This document shows, piece by piece, positions 12,659-25,000 of a stretch of DNA of 64,000 nucleotides. The translations under genes and the position numbers were made by a program. The notes below the pieces were generated by a model. The model was not told the DNA's origin, ran no database searches, and worked only from the letters and a program-made list of their open reading frames with translations. Origin of the DNA: Trichoplax sp. H2. Its lineage: Eukaryota; Placozoa; Uniplacotomia; Trichoplacea. The stretch is taken from the NCBI GenBank assembly GCA_003344405.1, contig NOWV01000182.1, positions 1 to 64,000 on the forward strand, read 5' to 3'. The number at the start of each line of letters is the position of its first letter. Position 1 is the first letter of the stretch.

Positions 12659-15600
12659 ATGAAGGTTTTTCGTGCTATTGCCTTGACTCTATGGTGGGTC
12701 ATGCATTTGGCAACGATACCGAGTTATGCTGATCTGCTACAACAACAATCATTTCCTTCTTTGTCACATAGCAAAGACAAACATCATTCATTTATTCCTC
12801 GTCTTCAAGTCGATGGAGTGGAAACTCACTGGCCATTAACATCTCCTACAGTAACACTGTCGATTGATTTCTATGGGCAAGAGTTAATCATCGATTTAAG
12901 ACGAAATGATCGATTAATCCCTGAAAACTTCCATCATACTTATCAAGGGAACGATGAAACAGTTCGCCATCAAGGTTTATTTCAACCCTTTTGCCATTAC
13001 CATGGCAGGATTAGAGCTTCTACTAGCCACCAGGTAGTAGCCTTAATGAATCAACTTCAGGCATTCAATTTATTTAATCATTACTGCAATAAAGTAATTA
13101 TGCTCATAAAAACGAGATCTGAAGGAGAAATCGATTCGCTCTTCCAGTATACAGTATAGTGTGTAGCCAATCCAATAATCTCGATCAATTACCATATTTC
13201 GAACTTTATCCTTAAACATATATGTTAATAAACAAGTAAACAGTCTGTAACTTGTCAAGTTTTCGACATTGAAAAATGCCCATTTGTATTTCCGAACTTG
13301 AAATTACTATAACACGGCCATTAGCATATTTTCTCATCACAGCCGGCAGTTCGATCATTCATTTTTACTTTTTACCATGACTCCATGCTCGCAATGTTTC
13401 ACACATACACTACATCAAAGCTAATTTTCACCACAGTCTACTCGTACTATGTAAATACTGCACCAGTTCTTCTTTTTCTAGCTCGCTTTCAGTATATTTT
13501 ATATTATCATCCATGACAGGTTATCATCCGTGTTATTAACTCCTTTCTACTGCACTGTAAACAATTTCACAGTTATTTTTATACCTTGACTATTGATTTA
13601 TGACATTTGCAAATACTAGAATTTACAAAATAGACCGTCGTCAGTGGAAAGAAATAGACTAATATTAACTTCTAATGGTTGATTAGAATAATAGTTTACA
13701 ATTGGTAAATACAATTAGATTAGATACTATAATACAAATACGGGAAGAAGCAACGCGAAATTGAAACTACGTTAGAACAGATAGGCAAGTGCGAATGATT
13801 TCGACTATCAAGTTTGCAATAGAACTTTTCCAAACGGAAACTTGAAACCAATCAGTTATTAGGTGTTGGTTAAAAAGCGATCGCAAATATTGTATACGCC
13901 AACAATCATTATTAAAAGTGAGAATTTGCGTTGGGTAACAGTACTCTGAACTGCTATGTATGTACTCTAGAATACTAAGGCTAATTCTTAGCTGACATCT
14001 TAAATTTAATGTAAGAGGCGATATCATTTGCTTATGCTGCTCTTTACACCCTATTCAATCACACCTTTCTAGCAATAAAACTTGCTACCTAATATCCTAT
14101 TGAACAAATCGAAAATTTTCCGTTACAACAAATAATGAAGAAAATCTGAATATTTTTATCTTCCTTTACAATACTGAGTTGATCACGACAACACATCAAC
14201 TGTCGCTTTCACCAAAAACAATTTCGACCCCCTTTTTGACAAATGATATCCTCCAAGAGCCAAGATTCGGGTAGGCCCGTACCCTATGGAAGGAATCGGT
14301 ACTGGAAAGGATTTGTACTGTACGATGAAATCATCCTATCAAAATTAAAATATTTCACATACGTATTGACAAGGATAATGCCCTTAGTTACCTATAATTA
14401 AATTGTTGTCGATTGATCAATGACAGATTTTAACACAATATTCTCACAGGGTGTACATCCGCATAAGAAAAATGACTACTCGCAGTTTACAGTCGCTTTA
14501 TTAAATTAGTATAAGCAATAGTAAAGTAGCAACGAATTCGCTTTCAAGCACTTTCCAACTCCGTAGCAGCACTACCAATAATACAAAAGTTTAGAGACGT
14601 TATATGCAGGCATGCATTACTCTCTCGATATAATGTAATGTTATATAGTGTTCTAATGCTACATTGAAGTAAGCGTAGCAACCTCAAATGTGCCTTATTA
14701 GTGGATTACAGTAAATTAATTTTTTTATACTATGAGTATGCTATTCCTTGAATAATTTAATCATTCTATTGCTTTTTCCATTGGAAATAGTCACAAATAG
14801 ACAACGCGGCCATCAGTGCTTGCCAAGGTATTTCAGGCGTCTTTCAATACAAAAATCGAGATTACGGCATCAAACAACTCAACGATAAAATTCATAGCAT
14901 CTATCCTTTAAGTGATCTCTACAGCAAGCTCAACAATCCAGGTAAACCTTTGAAATTGATTGACAAGATCCACACCAGTAAGTACAATAAACTGCCGATT
15001 CAACAAGAGAACAATCACGCTCGTCAACGGCGGAATGTTTTAAGTCAAACCTTGTATGTAGAAATGGTTGTAGTCAATGATAAACGATCATACGGATTAT
15101 TTAATAATATCACCGCTGTAGAGAGCTACACTATCCAAGTAAGTATTCAAAGCTAACCGAATTGTTATTATTTTAATTTTCAGGGCAGAATAAATATTTG
15201 AACCATCCGTACTCTCATCTGTAAATTAAGCATAATGACTCAACACCTAAGTAAATACAATTATATGACAGCCACTTCATTCTTACCGTTGGTAGTAATA
15301 TATCACACGCTAATAGTAATTTTGAATAAGCTAGACAATGTCCAGCGTAGATATCCACAAGGCAAAAACGAGAAACTCTTACGTGGTGGTAGCTTGATTT
15401 TTACCCTTCGCTATAGCAATATTCATTCATACAACTAGTTAATCGCTGCAAAATCATTTAGACACACATAGCTGACGCTTTTGTTTTTGTTTCGTATCTA
15501 CTTTATCACTGTATTGCTTTTATAACCATCATCGACTGTTCATTTGGTTTCATGATTACCTTACTACGAATTTAATTCTAGGTAATTAACACGGTGGATT

Positions 15601-17987
15601 TACGCTATAAGGCTATTAACGTTCGCGTTCTACTCGTTGGCATTGTTACCTGGTCACAGCAAGACCAAATTAACGTGACTGATAGTGGAACTGCTACCCT
15701 AAGTCAATTTTCAGATTATGCTATTAAAACCTTACGATTAACAAATCCCTACGACAGTGCACAATTATTCACTGGTATCTTCCTTAAAAATGAAGCAGGT
15801 AAGAAAAATGACTGTATGACAGGTTACTCCATCGTATACCGTAAGTAGCAAGTCCTGACAAGCCAATATAAGCTTAAATGTTGATTAATTATCATGACCA
15901 TTCTCAATATAGGCTTAAATATTGATTATCATTACCATTCTCAGGTATTGCCTATCTGTCTAGCATGTGCTATGGTAATTCCGTAGGTGTTATTGAGAAT
16001 ACTCTCAATATTCCCGCTGACACTATCGTCTCAGCGCATGAATTGGGCCACAACTTTGGCATGGATCATGACAACAGCCGCCACTGCTCGTGCACATTCC
16101 AACCAGCCAATGCTACCAGTTGTATCATGGCTGCTATGGTCAGCCAGCCTTATGCGCAAACTTTTTCAAACTGCAGCGTCGCGGAAATGAAGAGTGGCCT
16201 TTCTCAAGGATTAGGATCATGTCTATGGAATATTCCAACTAAATTATTTACTAATCCAATATGCGGTAACGGTATACGAGAAACCGGAGAAGAATGCGAT
16301 TGTGGCTCACCAGCAGAATGTACAAGCAATTGCTGTAATGCCTCAACATGTAAATTGCATGCATCTGCTCAATGTGCAACTGGTCCTTGCTGTTCTAACT
16401 GTACATTTAAACAGAGATCGACACTTTGTCGTGCTGTAAGCAATGATTGCGATCTACCGGAATACTGTAGCGGAAATTCTGCTGAATGCCCAACTAATAT
16501 ATATAAGCAATCATCAACTAACTGTGGAAATAACACTGGATACTGCTATAAGGGGGCTTGCTTTACAGCCAACGCTCAATGTCGTCTGTTTTGGGGATCA
16601 ACTGGAAGAGAAGCGGATAATTTATGCTGGAATATACTCAATACTCGAGGAAAGCCTGAAGGTTACTGCCAAAGAATTGCCAGTGGTCAGTATATTCCAT
16701 GTGCCCCAGCTGATATTAAATGCGGAAAGCTGCAATGCGATTCTTCAACTAATTACCCACTTATTGCAATAATTGGCAACATAACTATAATATCATTTAC
16801 GCAGGTACAGTAATTTATAAAGTCATCCATAGTATTCGCCCAATAAATTTACTATGTACGAAAATCAATTCGCCAAACTAAATTCCATATATAGCCTAAT
16901 GTACGCTTCCAACTTTGAAATTAGGGAGCAGTAACATCATATTGTAAAAGCTTCACTGCCGATATAGGCGATAGCACTCAAGACCCTGGATCAGTTTTAG
17001 ATGGCACTAAATGCGGTAATCAAAAAATTTGCTTCAAGCAGCAATGCCGAAGCATCACGGCAGTATTAAACATTACACAATGTGATCCAGCTGACTGTTC
17101 CAATCATGGGGTAAGAATTATTTAACGATTCTAATTCATACTTTTATCAGCATAGCAAGTATTGGCAGGACTACACAAGAAATACTTCACCCCGCCATAT
17201 CCCTCTTTTGTATAGGGGATAAGGATAGTGCTGAAAAATTTCTTGAATGGTCCCTGGTGCCACTCAACATATTATACTGTATCATCCGCACTATCATTAC
17301 TCGGATATCACATCTGCTTCATTTCGCTGCTGCTGTATGTAGATATGCAATAATAAAGGACATTGCCACTGCGATTCTGGATATGCTCCTCCTAACTGCA
17401 GCAATCCTGGCAATGGAGGCAGTATAGATAGTCATGGAAATTCTACCGTTGCAACAGCTACAGGTAAAATTTGGAGAAGAACCAGCTTGTCCTTGTATCT
17501 TGAAGCTATTTTCTTTTAAGTAGTTCTCAGTTATATTTATACACTAATTCACACGTCATTGTTCTAATTATCGTATACCCTAAAATGTGATATTATTGCC
17601 TTATAACATATTTGTATTTTATTTACGCTTCATCGCTCTTTGCCTGCGATTTATTTAAATCGACTAATGAATGAATCTACGTAATCGGATTTCAAAATAT
17701 CATTGATTTGGTATGTTGTACTCACGAGCTGAAAGCATGCATTGGTTCCATTGAATTGGATTTAGCTACAGTAGCATCACAGATTCAACTATATGTTAAA
17801 TTTAATCCGCTTGTTTGTAGAATTATTTCTATTTTATTGATAAAAGTTTTTCTTCAAAATTTTCAATCTTATAGATCTCGTCGTTATATCTCCGTCAGCA
17901 ACTACACCAAATGGTACAATACGAAATCAAGGCATTCAAAGCATTTATCTAACACTGCTGTGGTTTGCACTATTTCTGTTGATTTAA
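12659..17987 (+). CDS. ADAM metalloprotease B (reprolysin, disintegrin, Cys-rich, EGF, hydrophobic C-terminus)
   Basis: Seven exons: 12659-13033, 14791-15138, 15582-15798, 15945-16804, 16925-17110, 17343-17463, 17875-17987, about 739 residues, with phases identical to ADAM A. Signal peptide is about residues 1-24. The prodomain keeps PFCHYHG and the ISACQG block and ends in furin-type RQRR. It has no Cys between the SACQG block and the cleavage site, so the usual cysteine-switch residue is missing. The metalloprotease has HELGHNFGMDHD (about 345-356) and Met-turn CIM. The disintegrin domain starts at ICGNG and has NDCDLPEYC in its loop. The cysteine-rich region and an EGF domain (ICNNKGHCHCDSGY) follow directly. 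The terminal exon, too short to show as a long frame, joins in phase 1 and ends SIYLTLLWFALFLLI plus stop: hydrophobic to the last residue, as in GPI-anchor signals. There is no mucin stalk. The largest intron (13034-14790) shows nothing recognisable. Confidence 0.92.
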
Positions 17988-18628
17988 TACTTCTAAATCT
18001 GAAATTGTATACTACAGCGATAACAACTAGTGCTTTTATCCTCATTCCGATGAATTTGGAATCGGGCTAAAGTAATCACTTAAATATGTGTAGTACTGTG
18101 TAACAGTTTTATCCTAGCTTTGGTATATATTCATATCAAGTATTGTAGAAGTGCTAGATACCCCATGGATGTACTAGAGTTTCAAATAAAACAGTAAATT
18201 TAATAACTTTACTCAGTAACGATCTAGCTACTACACAGTACACGGTATAAAGTTACTGAACCTCTGACAGGTCTACGACAAATGGTAATACTATCTGTTA
18301 AATGAGCACATTATCGTAAACCGTCAGCAAAGCGACGGGAGTTTGCACTAGTATATTTTCAAACTTGCTAGACCCAAGCATTACACAGTACACGGTATAA
18401 AGTTACTGAACCTCTGACAGGTCTACTGAGTACGACAAATGGTAATACTATCTGTTAAATGAGCACATTATCGTAAACCCTCAGCAAAGCGACGGGAGTT
18501 TGCACTAGTATTCATTATTTATACGCATCATTGAATAAGCCATTTTCTCTTGCACCTCAATCACTGCAACAATAAAATTAAAAGTGTTAATGTTACAAGA
18601 TGCAATACGGCTATTTCTTTCTTACTTT
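17988..18628. repeat. Left copy of a gap-flanking duplication, containing a 150-bp tandem repeat
   Basis: From 18033 to 18628 this sequence matches 18649-19094 almost base for base. The left copy is about 150 bp longer because a segment starting at 18232 is repeated from 18382 (period 150, unit beginning tacacagtacacggtat). The two tandem units are nearly identical over about 120 bp. The segment lies just after the last exon of ADAM B and includes its 3' flank. Confidence 0.9.
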
Positions 18629-18648
18629 NNNNNNNNNNNNNNNNNNNN
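18629..18648. other. Assembly gap (20 N)
   Basis: Twenty N characters. The flanks duplicate each other: the bases before the gap end in cttacttt, which recur at 19087-19094 and continue into unique sequence. The gap therefore looks like two overlapping contig ends placed side by side. Confidence 0.97.
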
Positions 18649-19094
18649 CTTTTATCCTCATTCCGATGAATTTGGAATCGGGCTAAAGTAATCACTTAAA
18701 TATGTGTAGTACTGTGTAACAGTTTTATCCTAGCTTTGGTATATATTCATATCAAGTATTGTAGAAGTGCTAGATACCCCATGGATGTACTAGAGTTTCA
18801 AATAAAACAGTAAATTTAATAACTTTACTCAGTAACGATCTAGCTACTACACAGTACACGGTATAAAGTTACTGAACCTCTGATAGGTCTACTGAGTACG
18901 ACAAATGGTAATACTATCTGTTAAATGAGCACATTATCGTAAACCGTCAGCAAAGCGACGGGAGTTTGCACTAGTATTCATTATTTATACGCATCATTGA
19001 ATAAGCCATTTTCTCTTGCACCTCAATCACTGCAACAATAAAATTAAAAGTGTTAATGTTACAAGATGCAATACGGCTATTTCTTTCTTACTTT
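18649..19094. repeat. Right copy of the gap-flanking duplication
   Basis: Nearly identical to 18033-18628 minus one 150-bp tandem unit. Either an allelic or repeat-length variant of the same locus that the assembler kept twice, or a true recent duplication. The position exactly at a gap favours the first. Confidence 0.85.
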
Positions 19095-19597
19095 GGATCG
19101 ATTGATCAATTACGCTATCATGATTGAGCTATGCTTTTAACGTAGCATGAAACGATAAAATTGAACATTAATGAACTCTAATTATGTTAGTGGCGTTGCG
19201 AATAAGATTCATATGACCACATTATGAGAAAATTGTGTTCATATTAATACATTTGATTTCTTGATCTTTGTCGAAAAGGCACCATATTAACGTACTTCTG
19301 TCAATGCATTTATTACCTTATTACTATCGTAGATGACCTATTTTTTATTTATGAGAGTACTCTATATAGACTAATAGCAGCGTGTAATGTAACTAGTATT
19401 GTGATTGTAGACTGTTAGCCATCTTTAGTATAATGTACGATAGATATTTATTCTAAGAGATATTTGGTAGCTATAACTATAGACTGTAGTGGTATAGACT
19501 CTATGCTAGAGTACAGATGGCTATATACAGTAAATTGTTGAGTTACTAATAAGACTATAGGTAAAAATAGAACTGTAAATCATATTTCAGGATATGG

Positions 19598-20020
19598 TTA
19601 ATTCATTGTACTTTGGCTGGTGTGAATAATGTCTGCGTAAGTACTGTAGTCGTATCCATATTGGATTAATGATGGTCCGCAGTAGAATAGTCTTACTAAG
19701 AATAATTTAACTATGTGTAATATAAGGTAAAAGGTTGCCATTCGGATTGTAGCTGCGAATGCTACGAAAAGTATAAAAGCATGCAACTTTAGATTATTTC
19801 AGTTAGTTCGTTGTAGAAGTCATTAGTAGTAGTATTCGGCTATAGTAGAACTGTGTGCAGTTAATCTTTGTATGAGATTCATTAAAGCCCTTATTTTTCT
19901 AAAATTTGGAATCTCGTGATTGGTATATATATACTCAGCGGTATTTCGATAACGATAACTTAAATTTTCAAACAATTCTTGATATATAACTAAAGTTTCC
20001 AAGCAGCATAAGATATACAA
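19598..20020 (-). pseudogene. Unknown coding-like fragment, minus strand, partly duplicated at 48876-49038
   Basis: Two minus-strand frames (20020-19823 and 19786-19598) look more protein-like than most background frames. The first contains NHEIPNFRKIRALMNLIQRL. The second is hydrophobic, then ends CGPSLIQYGYDYSTYADI and runs to a stop. The segment 19765-19931 has a roughly 90% identical copy at 48876-49038. There the changes in NHEIPNFRKIRAL are synonymous or conservative, but a 2-bp deletion breaks the frame. No start, splice structure or family could be recognised. It may be a remnant of a gene or of a mobile element; the function is not known. Confidence 0.3.
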
Positions 20021-20315
20021 CTAGTAACATAATCAATAACTACGGAAAAGGGATAAATTAATAACCTTGCCCCATAAGAATAATGTCAATATACTCTAAT
20101 CGTCCAATATAGGATGAAAGGAAAGGTTGTACTACTCATCATAAGCATAAATTATAATTATCAACACAACCCGCTGGTCTGGTAATACTTGTTGGTGCTT
20201 GAAACTTTTTAAAATATATAGAACCTTTGTTCTGCTAAGTAAAGGCACATTATATCTTTATTATCCAGCAATGTCTTATTCAGTTATAAATATCAGAAAT
20301 CGTATAATAAAATGA

Positions 20316-20483
20316 GTTAGAGATCTACAGGAAAATGATGAAAGCCACCTGCTACTCATGTACAATATTGGCCAAATTAAATATTTTGAAAGGAAGATAA
20401 TAATTGTTACGTCAGAATATCCCATCGAGCAAGAAAATAACAGTAAAATAAATGAAATCTCTGCAGCACCATTTAGGAAATAA
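20316..20483 (+). pseudogene. Possible isolated exon or gene fragment, unknown family
   Basis: After an in-frame TGA at 20313, 55 codons stay open to TAA at 20481-20483. They include SHLLLMYNIGQIKYFERKII and PIEQENN and have a balanced composition rather than the Asn/Ile/Lys bias of random AT-rich frames. A possible acceptor is the AG at 20325-20326 region or AG at 20315-20316; no upstream partner exon was found. The opposite strand carries a longer, hydrophobic but low-quality frame (20276-20560). Could be a terminal exon, a decayed gene or chance. Confidence 0.2.
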
Positions 20484-22066
20484 TAAATGATGATTGCTCT
20501 CCTTATTATTTTAGTAAAAGATTTGATAGATAGATAGTATATCCTTGTTGGTCTAATCATAGAAAATAGTCAATTACTCGATGATATCCCAGTGTGCTAA
20601 AAATAAATAGCTGTATCTCTATTATCGTCTACATCGAGCACGACTGAAAACAGTAGACGATGAATATTAAACAATACAGCCATCATCTGTATTTTCATGC
20701 TAACCAAAATGCTAAATGAGAGCCCTACCAACGTTCTGCATTTGTTTTAAATGCTTAACTGGGTTATATTATACTTTCTTTTAACGTATGCATGTAGTGA
20801 GCGAAAATGATTAAGAGGATATTACATATGAACCCTTAGGAAGTTACTATGAAATGACAGGATACCTCTGTTAGGTTGATCAAGAAAAGAAAACCCAGTA
20901 ACCCAGCGAGTTGCATCATCTTTCTATTCATTATTCATATTCAACATGATCTAAAATAGTAAACGCTTATTACTACGATACTAAATTATTGCCTTTAGTG
21001 AAATGATGTTCATAAGGGAAAAATTCTCTTTGTTATCCTAGATAATACAGAGCTTAGTTTGTCTTTCAAGATTATACCCTATCCCTCTATGATCAATTAA
21101 CACTCACAAAAATCTGTCTTGATGGAACATTATAATTCATCGACTCTGCGAATCTATCAATGTACCTAATCTTTAAACTTTAATGACAATCCATACTGAT
21201 GTAATTAATAGTTAATGCCTTTCACTACGGCAACATTGGGCATTGATTAATACTTATGTACACTCACAATTATTTATCTAGGACTTGATAATAAAATAAG
21301 GTTGAACAATGCTTCGGTGTTAACTTTTAGATAATATTTGTTATAAGCATCCGACATAAACTATTGCCGTATTCAACTCATCCTCCATCAAACGAGTCAT
21401 TAATAAATATATCGTCCAATTCTTTCATAAGATAAATCATTACTATTATCTCTGACTACAATAAAGTATCGAATTTACTATACTCCAAACTTCAGTCTAG
21501 AGGATAAAAATGGGCAAGACTAATTTTAAAAATTTTTTTCAATAACTTCAATAATTTACTTTTGAATGGAACGACCTCATGGTGTTTTTAGTTTATCCTG
21601 ATTTTCTTCTATACATTGGGTGTCGACGGACTCCAGCAGAGAGAAGAAGATGAAAAGGTCAATATCCGCCATGAAGAAAGAAAGAGTATCCGTACTGGAT
21701 CATGTTTCCAATCATCATGTTTTATGATGATCGAGTCAGTCGCTAAATATAGCCTACCTATATCCCATAATAGGTTTAATTAACTAACAACGAACTCTCG
21801 AATCTGATTTCCCACTTGGATATCTGTAGTGCGGTCGTATTTTGAAGCTAATCATTTATCAGTTGAATAATTTTTATGGTTCTTATCTGATTCCCCTAAC
21901 TACTGAACTATTTTACAACTAGCCTCTCATATTCCTCTACATCGCTTTAGTAAGATATTTGCTTATCATTATTTTTAATTTGTTTTAAATAGTACATTTG
22001 AACTAAAGTAACTAATAAATTTTCCTCTATTCCCTGCTATTTGTTCCGCTATCTTAGATCATAACG

Positions 22067-25000
22067 ATGCAGATTGCGTCAAGAAATGAAATTCTTGTCT
22101 ATGCGTATTTGATTGTGATCTTATCTAGCGCATTATGTACTTCAGCACAAACTTCTAGATTAACTAAAAAACAACAACATTATTTGCGATCTCAAGGTAT
22201 AGTCAATTATTACGTCTTCGAACCGTACCTGGAAGAGAAAAACCAACCCATTACATGGCCATTGACATCACCAAAATCGTCAATTACTCTTGATTTCTTT
22301 GGTTCTGAACTAACATTTGATCTGAAATTAAACGATGGTTTACTAAGCCGCCATTTTCACCACACGTATCAGCAAGGCCAAGATAAGAAGCGTGTAGAAG
22401 GTTTATCGCGTCCATTTTGTTACTATCATGGTCAAATTAGACAAGCAGAACATGTAAGTAAACCATTCACATTTATGCCATCTTGAATCATAATCTAAAA
22501 CGTGGCATACGTTAGCCATAATCACTAGTTCGTACATTGTTTCAGTCTTCAAATCGCACGATGAAAATACGAACATTTTGTAGGACCAAATCAGTGGAAT
22601 GACCAAATAAAATATAGCTACACTTACATACCTATATAAGGAATAATCGATCAACACGATATTAAATTGAACATGTTAACAATGAATACATTTCATCCCC
22701 ATCAGTTTAGCCTCAACTGAAAAAATAACTCATCAGAGCGATAAACAAGAATGGGATGTAAATAAATTCCTTGCATAACAACATCCATATTGAATAGTTA
22801 AATAACATGTTATCGTAGAAGTAATAAATTCATCACTGTATCCATGCTAGGCAATTAGGTACCGTACATACACTTTAGTCATTTTCCAATCGATTCACCA
22901 TCAAGTTTCTCCAGTATCATGATAAAAATAAATAATCCTATACTTATTGCTGAGTTATGCATCTGTATAATACTCGACATACAGTTGAGTAGCAATCCTA
23001 ACAAGATCGAGTCTTATCCACATGTATATGAGAATCTACTGTACTGTGTACTGTATACGTGCTGTATAGTCAAGAGTATTTAATGACTGGGACTGCAAAA
23101 AATATATTCACCACATACATACCATCCATAATTCATAATCGAACAACATAAACCTGCTTGTCAGAGGGACTAAGTCACAGTTAGTAAAAAATCAAATAAT
23201 GACCCATTTCTGGAACTAGAAATTGAATTCCAATCACATCCGTGTTGTATGTTGATAATCTTATCGCTACTGTAATTGATGGAAGCAATTTTCATTGGAT
23301 CCATTTCCAACGATAAAGTTAATTAATGAATCTTAAACAAAACTGTTTTTCCATACCCGTACTAGGCAGTGGGGTATTTACTTACAAAATTACCCAGAAT
23401 AACTACCGTACTATTCATGCATATCTTCATAAATTATAGTTAGACACGATTTTATTAGCGATAAGAATTGCAAAGGAACAGGACTTGTTCATATGCATTT
23501 CTATACTTTTGACTCAACTAATTTCTCATCACGGCTTGGATAAGCAAAAACAAGTTTTATTCATTGCATGTTTCCATACTGTAAGATCGAACGATAATTC
23601 ATAACTAAGACTATAAATTGTAGTTAAACCTAATCAATGCAATTTTATACACGTCCAATGTATATAATATGTTTAGTGTAACATATATGATGCATAATCT
23701 AATAATTTCTTTCGACCGGAACGAAATAAATCTATATCATATACGCTTATACAACCGATAAATAGCGAAATAATATCTTGTTTTCAGAACTGCTAGAGAA
23801 AGTTGGAAGTACATGCTGTATATTAACACTTCCAGTATTTAGAGGAAGTCTATGTATGTACAGTAATACAAATGAGCCTTCATCGTATACTGCAATAGAA
23901 GAAGCATCCTTACAGATATCATTAAATTTGTTTTATATTTCTAAATCTATTTCTGTTTATTCCTTATTTGTAAGACTCAAGATCATGTTGCTATAGCGGC
24001 ATGTCGGGGATTAGAGGGAACATTCGAATATCGTGGAAAGAACTATGCAATTCTACCTGTTGATAACCAAATTCATATCCTTTATCGCCAAGAGGACAGC
24101 CATGACAGTTTAAACGATTTTACTCGACAACATCGATGTGATTATGCTGTTGCAGAGGGGAATGATGATAGGCGTAAGATGATGCAAGAACAAAGGCAAG
24201 CCAGTCATCAACGCCGACGTCGTAATGCTCTTAACGAAACCAAATATTTGGAATTAGTTTTAGTCAACGATAAGCGATCTTACGATTTATTTAATGGTAA
24301 TTTGGCAACACTGGAAAGTCATACTATTCAAGTAAGTACGATGATTTAATAGCCTAATTATACAGTAAAACTAATTTCTCATACGTCTGGCTTACGCTTT
24401 TTGACCCGATTACATTGCCTCCATGAATTAGAAAATCTGATCAATTTTGAATAGATTAGAACATTAAGTATGATTAGGTTACATATGAAAAATTTTGAGA
24501 TTCTCCTCCCTTAATCATTTTTATTATCTTTCGAGCTTAAAAAATCAATTATAAACCCCTATCACTATGTACATTAGGAAAATCACGATATTAGATATTT
24601 CAGATAAGCACTCTTAACTGTAGTCAACTATATCATAATTAGTATTCGGCTTTTAATCAAACCCGCAGCTTAGTACTATTTCATTGTTGATATGATGCGA
24701 TAAATAATTTAATTACCTGAACTTCAAATAATTTTTTATTCGGATTTTAATATATACGCATAATCTAATAAAATAAAAGGCAATTACCCGAATAAACAGC
24801 CTGAAATAAGACCGATTTATTGACAGAAAAGATGTATTCCTGTAAAAACCAGTGTTGGAGCTGATTACTCATTAGCATAAGCCACAATATGTTTCAAGTT
24901 TTTAAATTCTTGTTACATGCCTCTCAACACCGTTGCTAGAAATAATACCATAAAAATGACTAAATTTACTCATTATAAGAAGTCTTTAAAGGTCAAATAG

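Larger units (their letters stand above)
19095..22066. other. Intergenic, ADAM B to ADAM C
   Basis: About 3 kb with no complete gene recognised. It holds an unknown minus-strand coding-like fragment (19598-20020), part of which is repeated beside the second gap, and a plus-strand coding-like stretch (20316-20483). The remainder (20500-22066) shows no long frame, repeat or RNA gene; the last few hundred bases are the likely promoter region of ADAM C. Confidence 0.55.

Noticed and set aside
19598-20560. A complete multi-pass membrane protein gene on the minus strand
   Set aside because: Hydrophobic frames exist but no consistent starts, splice sites or family could be found; only fragments are reported.
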